DNA of 64,000 nt. Origin: Rotaria sordida. Taxonomy: Eukaryota; Rotifera; Eurotatoria; Philodinida; Philodinidae. Where the stretch lies: positions 1-64,000 of the forward strand of contig CAJNOL010001176.1 of NCBI GenBank assembly GCA_905250125.1, read 5' to 3'. The notes beneath the pieces are model-generated. The model did no database searches and was not told the DNA's origin. It saw only the letters and a list, made by a program, of their open reading frames with translations. Positions 12,021 through 22,392 of this stretch are shown piece after piece; position 1 is the stretch's first letter, and each line of letters begins with the position of its first letter. A program made the position numbers and the translations under genes.

Positions 12021-15000
12021 ATGGAAGAGTCCAGTCCTATGCCTCAATCGGCGAAGATTGCGCTCGGTATTGGATGTTTTTTCTCCGCTCTTCTTGTTGT
12101 CTGTTTTTCAGGCGGTGGTCCACTCTATATCCAAGAGCATTATAAAGTGTTATCCTATGTTGAAGATTCCTGTCGCGTTAAATCGGCAAGCTACGAGGCT
12201 TTGACATGTCTCGAAGATTCCGTGCGTAGTACGAAGCGTGAAAAGTGTTATGTACCAATCTGGCAAGTTGAATTCGGTCAAAATGGAACACGCAAAGGAA
12301 CAATACGGGGAAATGCAGAAGGGTCTTACAAGAGCGTGCTAAAGAAATCTGATCAATATCGGGTATGTAGTATCTGATGATACTTGTTTATAGAGTAATG
12401 AGAACATTTGAACAAAGCTTTCAATACAATTCCAACAGGATTCAAATGCATATGTGCGTTTTAGTGCGTTTAATAAATTGATCTGCAGGATTAACCATAC
12501 AGGTAAAGTGTTAGAAAAATGTACAATTACTACTCCTATTATGGCATTTTCACGTCCACTTAAAGGACACGAAAGTAAGCCCTTTTATGTCATTCAGCAA
12601 GTGAAAAGAAGATGAACAGCGACTTTTATCCTTATCCGAAGAAAATACCTCAAAACTTTCCTTCACAATTCCTTGGCAGTTTTTCTCTCTAAAAAAGCTG
12701 AGTTTAAGTGCCAAAGCTATTAACGCGATCCCTATGAGATTAACATGTGAAATACGATATAGCTGTTGTTGAGCATCACATGAAAATGATTTTATTCAAG
12801 CTATTTTGGAAGACATTTCTTCATCATGCTTTGCTTAATCCTCTAGAACTGCAAAAAGGAAATAGTTCATATATTTTAATCAGACATCAATGATATCCGA
12901 GCTTTGATCTTATATTAGCAAAGTCAGTCATAGTCTGTAATGGTCTTCGACTGGTGTCTATGACGGTCTGGGAAGAGGGCAGAGATTCAAATTTATGCTC
13001 CATAGCTTCAAAACTATTTTTTAGATTGTGTTTCATAAAAGCGTGAAAAAACTGTACAAAAGCGTTTCTAAATATTTTCTTCGTATGAAAGACGCTTTTA
13101 ATAACCTTTTCACGTACTCAATGACGTGAAAGTAACTTGTTTTCGTGTGCTTTCGGTGGAGATGAAAGCGTGCAAGTACAAACAACGATTCTGCGTTCAA
13201 ACACGTCTTTTGAAAAGTTTCATTCGCTGGATATTGGATAATAGACTAAGAGTTTCTAGTCTCCAATCTCTGTAGTGTCTGTAGTTCGTTAGGAAAAATC
13301 ATATCGAAAATTATCTATCAACGTGACTGCTAAACATAAACAATGCAGCACAGTATTTCCTGAATGGTTCAATGCAAAAGTCTTTGACTCGTTCATCGAT
13401 GAGCGAGATGTTTGCGTCTAGATCGAGTATCACATCAGTAGCTTCTCTCTCAATAGTTAGATCACGATGCCATTCCACCCATCTGGTTCATGGATTCGGT
13501 TGTGAGACATGATGAAGCTTCTCCAGTTGTATATGAAGTCGCGTATTATATTAATCATTATCCATCACGAGATTGATGGAGCACCATGCGCCAATGTTTC
13601 TCATCACCAACGAGATGCCAGGGACAAAAGCATCACATTTAGAGAAAGAGAGAGAAAGAGAAAAAAAGATTCTTTTAGCTCAAAATTTCAAACCACGTCA
13701 AAACCTAGCGATCCTCAAAATGAAAGAATAGCATTGTAATATGTCCGTTATAGTCTGTATGGTAAATCATAGAATGGAAAATAATATTTCATAGTCTCAC
13801 AAGAAGAATTCTATTCAATAAATTACATATACGTTTGTAGAATACTTGCAGATATTTCGAAAAGTTAGCATGAACAGTAGAAAGGTACGATGTATCCTGA
13901 TAAAAGAGGAATAATCATATCCTGGATGTAATGAATAGAGGCTGAGTTTCATGATATTCGATTCGATTCGTTTCGTCCCGTTCGAACAGATCCTGTAGAG
14001 TGTCAAAATGATCTTGCATATCCAATGTCGTCACAACCCATTTCTGAGCATCAGTCTTGATATCGAAGCTATAGTTCTTCTCTTAACTTATGCTCATCAG
14101 AGAAGGGGATGCAGATGACGAAGTGCTAATGTAGTATTGAATGGACTTAGGTCTGCACGCCACCCCAATGGTAATTGGATGAGATCAATAAGTAAGCAAC
14201 ACGATATTAAGAAAAATAGTCGGCCCACAGAATCCATCGTCAATGACTCGATTGATTATGAGCATAAGAGGGAATACACATACATTTTGCTAGCAATCCT
14301 GCAATAACTCTGATACGATGTGTTACAAGAGTTTGAGACCTAACCGAAGAGGGATTCACTTTTCTCGCAATATTTTTTAATATTCCTGTTTCATAAGAGT
14401 GGATCTCAATGCATATTGAAGAGTTCGAAATTTCTTTTTTTCTCTTGCACTAATCGATCAACGCCATTCGAAGAAATGCCATCTGTGTTCACTGCAAGAA
14501 ACAGATCTGGTCAAATTTTCGTCGGTTTAAACAAATCACCACATGCACAAAGAGTTTATATTCGGATGCTCCTCTTCGGAAACCTGACTCTCAGAGAACA
14601 AAGAAAGCACATGCATATTTGTCGCCAATGACTTAGTTCTTGTCGATGTATCATACGATTATTTGTACGAATTAAAAGGAAAGCTCTAGGAAAGTGAGAA
14701 GTTGTTCTGCTTCGAAAATCATTACAAAAATTATGTTAGTTAAAAGAGGATGAAGGAAATTCTCTCACTTATGTCTCATGAATTGGCTAAATGTTTAGTT
14801 GCAAGAACATTTATTACATTAGTTTAACAAACTTCGAACCATTCGAACAAATGTTTAATTTGAATGTTTTTGTTTAGATGCATTCTTCGTATCCATGTTG
14901 GTACTATACAAAGAAATCGTCTGAATTAACATGGTACAAGCCAGCTACTTCTTATTCTCTCATTTTACTTATAATGGGTGTAACGGCTATTCCATTCGCT

Positions 15001-15051
15001 ATCATTTCATTCGTCGTCTTCTGTCGTCTTCGAGAACGCCCTGACTTGTAG
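12021..15051 (+). CDS. Two-transmembrane cysteine-rich protein, possibly KCNMB/TipE-like
   Basis: Proposed exons 12021-12362, 12439-12600 and 14878-15051 give 225 residues. One hydrophobic helix near the N-terminus (about residues 11-32) and one near the C-terminus (about 195-215) enclose an extracellular-type loop of about 160 residues. The loop has six or more Cys (SC, TC, KCY, IC, KC, YPCWYY) and two N-glycosylation sites (NGT, NHT); both tails are short. This topology, the length and the YPC motif before TM2 recall auxiliary channel subunits of the KCNMB (BK beta) and insect TipE families, but I do not recognise a specific orthologue. Exon 2 is the weak point: the frame needs the unusual donor GTGAAA at 12601, while the better donor at 12575 breaks the frame unless another exon lies in the 2.3-kb intron. 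A polyT-AG at 12009-12010 sits just before the ATG. Confidence 0.6.
12601..14877. other. Large intron, no other gene recognised
   Basis: About 2.3 kb inside the two-TM protein gene. Short open frames occur (for example around 13509-13739 and 14416-14631), but none has motifs or good splice partners. One or more small exons of the host gene could be hidden here, since the exon 2 donor is doubtful. Confidence 0.4.
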
Positions 15052-15673
15052 AATGGTTGCATGTCTTGTAGGTTTAGATTGTTCTCATTTTATTGTAATA
15101 TGTCATCTGACTACCCAATAAGGACATTGCGATATTTTTCTTGCTTAGATCATCATGTTTCGATAACTAGTGGAAAATTGTTTTGTCTTCTTCTGTTTCG
15201 CGAAAGTCTTTTCTTCCGCACTGAAAACGATGGTTTTGATCATGTCGATCAACATATTGAATGAAGATCTAGTCTTGAGTGTGGTTTTTGGATGTGAGTA
15301 TAGTGGTGTGTGTGTGTGTGTATATTTGTGGATATCGATGTAGGTATGTGTCTGGGTCTGAAAGCAGATAATGCAAGGGATAAGTGTGTGGATGTATATG
15401 TGTGGGTATGGATGTGATGTGCGGTTGTCAATGGAAGAAAACAAGGGTGTGGGTGTGGATATTCTCTTAACCACACTCACACTCACACCCACACCCACAG
15501 CCACACCCTTCACTTGATTTTGAATCTTTTTTATTGATTTTATGAAATAGTTGAGCCTGAGAAAGGATAATAACTAAAAAGTGTTTCGATTCTAAGCAAA
15601 GCTGACTTGCTGCGATACTTGCAAATGAAATAAAACACCAAGACAATATCAACTATTTTTCAAACCTATTTCT
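15052..15673. other. Intergenic GT-rich tract between convergent genes
   Basis: Converging 3' flanks of the two-TM gene and the GNAT gene. From about 15278 the sequence becomes GT-rich with TGTGTG runs and GTGTGGATGTATATGTGTGG-type words, then passes into the telomere-like palindrome ending near 15510. A minus-strand AATAAA (plus-strand TTTATT, 15530-15535) probably serves the GNAT gene. Confidence 0.55.
15443..15510. repeat. Telomere-like palindrome B
   Basis: A G-rich half (AGGGTGTGGGTGTGG) is followed by a 10-base spacer containing TTCTCTTAA and a C-rich half with CACACCCACACCCACAG ending in CACCCTTC. It has the same inward-pointing G-strand geometry as the other palindromes. It lies about 20 bp beyond the GNAT poly(A) signal. 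Confidence 0.75.
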
Positions 15674-16410
15674 CTACTGTAGATCAAAAACAATCAATTG
15701 TATCGCTAAATCACAATGTTCAAATGATCTTCGACCATCACTTGTCACAAACGTTGGCAAATAGACTGATGTAAACTCTTTTCCATTCAGTTTCTTTGTG
15801 TACATATGGTATGTAGCTGGATTCGCCGGTTCAACAATTGCATGTTTAAATCCACGTTGGCCACAAAGAGCAAGCAGAATCTGGTGAAGTTTTGTGCCAA
15901 GGCCTGTCACACATAAGATACAGTTGCAGAGTGGCAGACTCGTCTCGAAACTTTTTGTAAAAAAAATCATGATTTCTTCGAAGGCTCACCTTTTCCACTA
16001 CAATCTTGACGAACACCAGCCATCATTATCTGTACCAAATCATTTTCTTTCAGTTCGCCATATTGTTCCATAAAACGTCGTTCCACTTCGTTAAATACTT
16101 CCATATCTTGGGATGGTTCTAACTCTTCAAACTTCTGTTCTTTTAGTTTCTGAGCATCGCCAGCTTGAACAAGACCGTGAATTTCCTGCGTCTGTTTGTG
16201 TATTGCTACGATAGAGAGCTGTTCGTCCAGAACGGCTTTTGAGAATGCAAGTGCTTGCGAGTATAATTGTTCGTAGGTAGTTTTCAAGTAGACTTCGAGT
16301 GGGTTGTATTTGGTGAAGACGTCAGCAAGAAGCCTAGTCGATTCTTCGAGGTGTTTTTCCTGCAAGATTTCATACGTGTAGGTTTCATCTTCCTTAAGGA
16401 CGTGGGGCAT
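15674..16410 (-). CDS. GNAT-family N-acetyltransferase
   Basis: Two exons on the minus strand, 16410-15990 and 15903-15674, give 216 residues; the GT...AG intron splits a Gly codon. The join restores the acetyl-CoA-binding motif A as QDCSGKGLGTKL, a good match to the (R/Q)xxGxG/A signature. Upstream lie EEST-RLLADVF-type helices, and the strand/helix before motif A (DLVQIMMAGV) fits beta 4 of the GNAT fold. The protein is a compact single domain with no signal peptide or TM segment, so it is probably cytosolic. It resembles the animal arylalkylamine N-acetyltransferase-like group, but the substrate cannot be told from sequence. The start is supported by an acceptor-like CAG ending two bases before the ATG. 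The gene is bracketed by telomere-like palindromes at 15443-15510 and 16826-16926. Confidence 0.83.
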
Positions 16411-17530
16411 GGCTGTAATAGTTGTTAGAAAAGTGCAAAGTAAGTCGATAAACAGAAAAATAATTTGTTATTACACAAGACTTGTTGTTATTACTTGTGA
16501 GTCAAGAAATAGAGAACGGAAAAAAAATAAAATGCTTCCTTTTCTGAAGGAAAGAGTCTTTCGAACAAAAAATGTTTTTTCTGGCTATCCGATCAATCAG
16601 AACGCAGCATTTTGCCACTTATGGACTATAGCACTTCTATTGAAACAAAACTTATGCCTAGAGTTTTTTAAGGACGTGCGTTCAAATTTGATGTCAGAAT
16701 TGGTACATCTTCACTTTAATCACAGAAAAGAAAAATTGTAGGTTGAAAAGTGACCAATCATGTTAATACAACTTAAATAATAAGAGAAGAAAGTGATTAA
16801 TAATTGGCTATCACAGATGACAGTAGAGGGTGTGTGGGTATACTCTTTCTCGACATCAACAATCGCACACAAACTCACACTCCACACACGTACCCACACG
16901 CACACATCCATCCACACCCGACACCCTCTTAATTCGGCGGGATCCTTTGCGAAAAATGATTAATAGAAGTACTTGATTCAGACAACATTTCTTTTTATTC
17001 CACCAGTTTCAGCGTCAATATAGCGGAATAATAACATTTAAAGCATGAATGGGTGACGTCAACTAGGGAGTCATTCGTTTGTCCCTAATACTTTTTACTT
17101 AAACCGAGCTTAGATGATTCAATCTGGAAAGAAAACTCATCGGACATGATGGCAGGTATTGAGTTTATTTCGAGTTTCTTTTCTTTTCTTCCCCATATGT
17201 ATAGTAACAACAATTGCGACGCAGAAAACGACTTTATTCGAGAGTGTGCGATCATAGACATTAGTTACTTACTGCTTTTAGAGTAATGCATGTAGCCACT
17301 ATAAAAAAAGATGAGAAAACGATATAAACGCTATACAAATCAACATTTTGCCATTTTTTTTCACTCAAAATCGAAAGGTTAGCCTTACTTGGTGGCACAT
17401 ATGAAGCAACGCGAAAGTGTCGCTCACACTAGAAATAGATGCAAGAAAAAACTACTGTTTATTAAATCATCATACCAGCTAAGCAGCTAGTTTACTTTTA
17501 GCAAACATTCGTCAACTAGCACACAGCAGC
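16411..17530. other. Intergenic region between divergent genes
   Basis: Upstream DNA shared by the GNAT gene (minus) and the small secreted-protein gene (plus). It contains a telomere-like palindrome at 16826-16926. A TATA-like GATATAAACG at about 17320 could serve the plus-strand gene. No other gene is supported. Confidence 0.5.
16826..16926. repeat. Telomere-like palindrome C
   Basis: A short G-rich half (AGGGTGTGTGGG) is followed by a spacer with ACTCTTTCTCGAC and a C-rich half of ACTCACACTCCACACACG / CCCACACGCACACATCC words ending in ACACCCTCTT. It is more diverged than copies B and D but keeps the inward G-strand orientation. Confidence 0.68.
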
Positions 17531-18132
17531 ATGCATCTTACCGTTCTTTCAACAGTACTCTGTCTCGTTTTGACCGTTTCGGGATCCGGTTCAATGAATT
17601 GAATAACATTTGTTTGGTGTGCTGGTTTAGATCTTGTGACGTATCCTAGTGATAAGTTGAAGGTCCGCTATATTGAAATGACGAATGCCAATTGTGGAAA
17701 TTGTGACAAATACTTTCACTGTCAAGGAAACTATGATGCTGTTTACGTTTGTGGAGATACGGATGAAAATCGACGAATAGCAAAAAAAAGTGACTCATTG
17801 TGTTATCTTGAAGTCAATTGTGGCTTTATCTATGTTATTTTTTGTTTCAGTTAGTGATTGCCGTGAAGACGCTCAAGATACTGGCTCGGCTGATAGTCAA
17901 GCAGATCAACAAGTAAATGAATTCGGACGAAACGGAGGCGAATGTAAAGCAGAATACAGTCCACGCCAATTGAAGGTATACCCTTCGAGTTTTTGTATTT
18001 TCATTGCCATAACTTGTTTGTTTTTAAGCTTATTATATATAGGGAGAAATCCCGAAAGACGCTGGATCTGATGGTATATTTATGCTGGGGTGTGGGTGTG
18101 GGTGTAGATGTGGGGTGTGGGTGTGGGTGTAG
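17531..18132 (+). CDS. Small secreted cysteine-rich protein, unrecognised family
   Basis: Four exons fit a single frame: 17531-17588, 17631-17789, 17851-17975 and 18043-18132 (143 residues). Residues 1-19 form a signal peptide (MHLTVLSTVLCLVLTVSGS), so the product should be secreted. The mature part has a Cys-spaced core, CGNCDKYFHC...VYVCG, then SDC and GEC in an acidic Gln/Asp-rich segment. I do not recognise the fold. Introns are very short (42, 61 and 67 bp). The last exon runs into the telomere-like palindrome at 18086, so the final residues (LGCGCGCRCGVWVWV) are repeat-encoded and the stop lies within the repeat. The original C-terminus may have been replaced by insertion. AATAAA follows at 18226-18231. 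The first donor (GTTCAA) is weak, so exon 1 is the least certain. Confidence 0.55.
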
Positions 18133-18187
18133 ATGTGGGGTGTGGGTGTGGAGTGTGGTTCTTCTCTTGGCCCACACCCACACCCAA
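18086..18187. repeat. Telomere-like palindrome D with 25-bp higher-order unit
   Basis: The G-rich half is about 2.6 copies of a 25-bp unit (GGGGTGTGGGTGTGGG plus TGTAGATGT). A spacer with TTCTTCTCTTGG and the C-rich half CCCACACCCACACCCAAC follow. It overlaps the last coding exon of the small secreted-protein gene. Confidence 0.8.
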
Positions 18188-18189
18188 CA

Positions 18190-21100
18190 TGGTCACAAGA
18201 TTCAGCACAAATACAACCTGAGCTGAATAAAAAAGGATGGTTTTTGAGGGAAGTCTTAGCGTGTCAGGTTCACTACTCAAATGAAATAAAGCTTCGCTGA
18301 TCGGAAAGGCAGTTTTCAGAAGATCCTGATAAAAAATTCTTAAGATTATCTCTCAAAGTTTTGAATTTGACATAGATTGACATTGCTCAAGGTTCATTTC
18401 CACGTGACGAAAATCAGAGCTCACTAGTTGTTGGCGTTCTGGAGCTACTCAAATTTTCCTGACACACATACTATTTTAGAAACGATATCACAAATCGGTA
18501 CGAGTGTCGTAATTTATTTTCTTAGTAACAAGAGAAACACGATAGTTAGACTGATTGTATAGTATATACGTCATGTATGATAGTATTAAAATTTCGTTCA
18601 AATCCTTGAAAAATTCGTCAATTAGTTCGAAATTGAATGACATTTAAATGAAACGAACTCTTTTCTTTCTAATCCATTTTTTTATTGATAAATATCAACG
18701 ACTTGTTTGAGACCTAAACTGGAATAGTACTTAATATTTTTTTTTCTTGCTGTAAAAAAGACTGAGAAAACCTTTAAAGTTAAGTGTGATACGATGGAGT
18801 AACATGCAAAGATCGAAAAAATTTGTTAAAAGCTGAAATAAACAGATATAAAACACCAATAGTAGGAAAGTAAAATCAAGTTAGGAAAAAAGAATGAAGA
18901 AATAAAGACTCAGCAAAGCTACTGATATTAGATAGTTCTTTTCCTCTTCCCTGTTGTCGACAATATTGATACTGTTAATTTTGTAACAATATGCAAGACT
19001 TGATCATCCCTTAAATACCGTTTAAATCACTATTGAACATTAAAGACTGTCACAGGACACTCTTTTTCACCCTGCCTTTCCTGAAAATGACTTAAACAAA
19101 ACTTTTTGTTCCACTCTGCTCTCACAGCATATAAACTGAGGTCCACTAAGGAATAGGCTGATAACCTAACGAAAAATTTTTGGCTTTTCCTAATTTTAAG
19201 GATTTTTGTTCCAGACTTTTTTTGATCGATTAAAATGCATTACCAAATTTTAATTACATAGAATTGACAAGTCTTCGTATAATAAATTAGAAAGAATTCA
19301 AAAAATCTCGTCAATAACAAAAATGAATCTTCACGACTAAAAATTAGATTATAATTGAAAAAAAATTGTTTATTTTCATTTATTCTTGATGAAGAAACAA
19401 CTCTTTTTAGTTCAATATCATGCCTTTTTTAGCATGGGTGCATAATACTACTAGCGTATTCAGACAAAAACAAGATATTTCGTCAATGAAAATAGAGATT
19501 CTTGGTGATTGAATATCATCATTTAATTGAGTCATAGTCTTTCATCAACATTTAGCAGTAAGTCGAAATTCGTTTTCTTATTATTATTATTTGATAGACG
19601 TGCTTATGATTTGATAAGAGTTGTTGAAATTCCTCAAATTCGAAAGAGGTCATATTGAACGATGATGAATTAGTATGAGTATCACGCTCATAAGTTCTAT
19701 TGAAATCGATCGAAAACCTGGAATCATCACTAGCTGGTGGAATTACATAGATGACGCATGTAGTAAATGCTTTCAAATGACTTTTTATGAGAAAAACGTT
19801 ATATATTTGTTCTTCTTGTCTTCTGCTCTTTCGCTAATGTGATATTAACTATTGAAGTAGTCACCTTGTAATAGAACCAATAAGCAAATAATTTATCGAA
19901 TATATATAATTGAGTTTTTCATTTTCAAAAATTTGTATATCATCAACATGATATTGCAAATAACAAAAGTAATAAAACTAATCTTCTCAATTTTTATCTT
20001 CTCCGATAATGTTCATACCATTATCAATAGCCGAGTAATTCTTTCAAGATTTCATCATTTGCTTCAAACAATGAAACTCAATCTGCATTATTAGGAACAA
20101 CTGCTGCTTCTTCAAACTCCGATATTCGATCAATTCTTTAGAATCCTATTCAACCAAATCAATTTCTTCTTGCTAATGGCCGTACCATTGTAAATACAAC
20201 AAAATTCTCATTTATTCTTCAAATTCTTACACAAAAATAATAGATAATAGTACTCAAACTTGTCGATTATTATTATCAACCATAAATACAAGCATTTTTT
20301 TAACATCGACAAGAAAACTTTTTCCTTCGTCCTTATTCACACATCAAGAAAAGATTGAAACGATGAATAACATATTCTTTAGAAATAATCTTATAAAATA
20401 AAATGAGAATGTCTAAGCAAAACTAGACAAATAGAAAATATCGAACACACTATTTCATATCAATCAACGACTTTTTCCGACTATGTAATAAGATCAAATA
20501 CATTTCTATCTTCACTAAAATAAAATGCGTCATATCTTACTATCTTCATATATCGCATTATAGATATATTGTGCTAGTCTATTTGCTTAGTGTTATAATT
20601 AATTTTTTTGGAATAAATACTTACTATTGAATCTGTTATTAAGATACAATCTAAACAAAAATTAGTATCTATCTTTGGATCTGTTATTGAAATAATCTAA
20701 AATGTCTTTTTTTCAAATGTATACTTACTTATGAATTTGTTGCCGCATTGAAAACTCAAATTGACGAATATGGAGCTGGCATACGATTGTGTACATAGCA
20801 AAGTATTAGTAATGTATATTACTATGAAGATATCGAAAACAATATGAAGACTATGTATGGCTTCCGTGTACATATATAGTAAACGAACTTGGTTTTTTAA
20901 TCTCCGTCGATCATCGTATTTTTCTGTAATATAAGAATGCTAACAACCATGTTTATTTAACCTAGGAAAATACAACTAACTAACGACCAGATACGATCGT
21001 ATGCAGTACTTGCACACAATAACAGTTTACTATTATTATCAAAGTTAATTGTATTGCGGAATATATGACCTTGTTCATGTTCATTGTATATGGTGCCTGA

Positions 21101-22392
21101 TAATCATACTCTGTCAATCTAGATGGCTTTTGCTTTGTCTAATGAATATCTTAGAACTAGAAGATGTTTGAAAAATCTTTCGAAACATATTAACCTACAT
21201 TATTATTCCTTTCTCTGAAGAGAAAAGGTCGACTTTTATGCATTATTTCATTTTCAAGTGGTTTGTTATGTTCTGTTTCTATTTCACTATAGAAATTTAC
21301 ATAAAACATCATTCATATTCATGGGTTGAATAGTACGAGCAAAGTATACCAAAAAAATACCATAACAAACCAAGTTTGTCCTATCACAGAATATTTCTTG
21401 TCTCATTATCGAAAAACATTTCTTGATTAAAATATATTTTCTATTAGCTACTCTACTATTACTGAATTTAGAAATAATCTTGAACGTCAATAGAATATCT
21501 CTACGTCGAATAAATAGATAAGACATTGAACTTTAGAATTCTTTTGCCTATGTTTGCAAACTATATAGATGTCTCTGAATATTGTGAACATTTTGCAGGT
21601 AGTCGCTAAGCAAATAAAATTGAATGGATAGGTAGAAAAATGGTAAGTAAATATTTTGTTTACATACTGTAACAGTTTTGCTTCTCTTCTGAAAATGTAC
21701 GTAAATAGATTTTTAGTTCGAAGTTTTTTTTCTCAACAAAAAATAACCATAGACTTATTTTGCTATTTTGACAAAGATGTCAGATGTCTCCTATTTTTGA
21801 ATTATTGACATAGAAGAAAGAAACCATACAATCTATGATCTTCATATATAGAATATTAATAAACAACAAAAGATTTTGTTTTTGAGGAGAAGATAATAAT
21901 AAATTTTAAGTTTGATCATGATTGAAGTCTTCGTTTTCAGGTTATACTGGTTTTTTTCTTGTTTGTCATATTATTAATTGAAATGAGTGATAGATCTATT
22001 TCATTTCTTTGTATTTTTGCAATATAAAAAGAAAAAAAAAGAATTGATTAGTTTATAATCTTCAAAACATAAGAATAGAAATTATTTATTATTTTTTCTT
22101 CTGTTCTATTTGTATTTTTATTATTCTTTACTTGAATAGATGCATAAATGGAGAATTGACGATCGTTGTTAAAGTAGAAAAAAACGGAGTACTGTTATTA
22201 TAACTGTAGTAACAAATTGAATTCTTTCAACGTTTTCTTTTCTTGATTTATGTAAGTTCTTTTTCTATTTGAAGATTATTTTTTTCCAACACGATGGCTC
22301 TCGATATCGATCATTATATAGTTTTTGTTCAAACTTAAATAAAAATTTAGTCTGCTTAAACCACAAATTTCATTTTGCTGTTTAAGTTAAAA
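18190..22392. other. Gene-poor intergenic region
   Basis: About 4.2 kb, very AT-rich. The only structured item I recognise is the second copy of the 400-bp dispersed repeat (19803-20202). Open frames are short, without motifs or plausible splice partners. The last few hundred bases are the upstream region of the TTLL gene. Confidence 0.55.
19803..20202. repeat. 400-bp dispersed repeat, copy 2
   Basis: Same-orientation counterpart of 7475-7884. In this copy the sequence after the shared end (...AAATACAACA) continues into ordinary AT-rich DNA instead of a telomere-like block, so it serves as an uninterrupted comparison for copy 1. Confidence 0.72.

Noticed and set aside
15145-15513. Minus-strand frames rich in His-Thr and Gly-Val
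   Set aside because: Translations of the GT-rich and CCCACA tracts, not genes.
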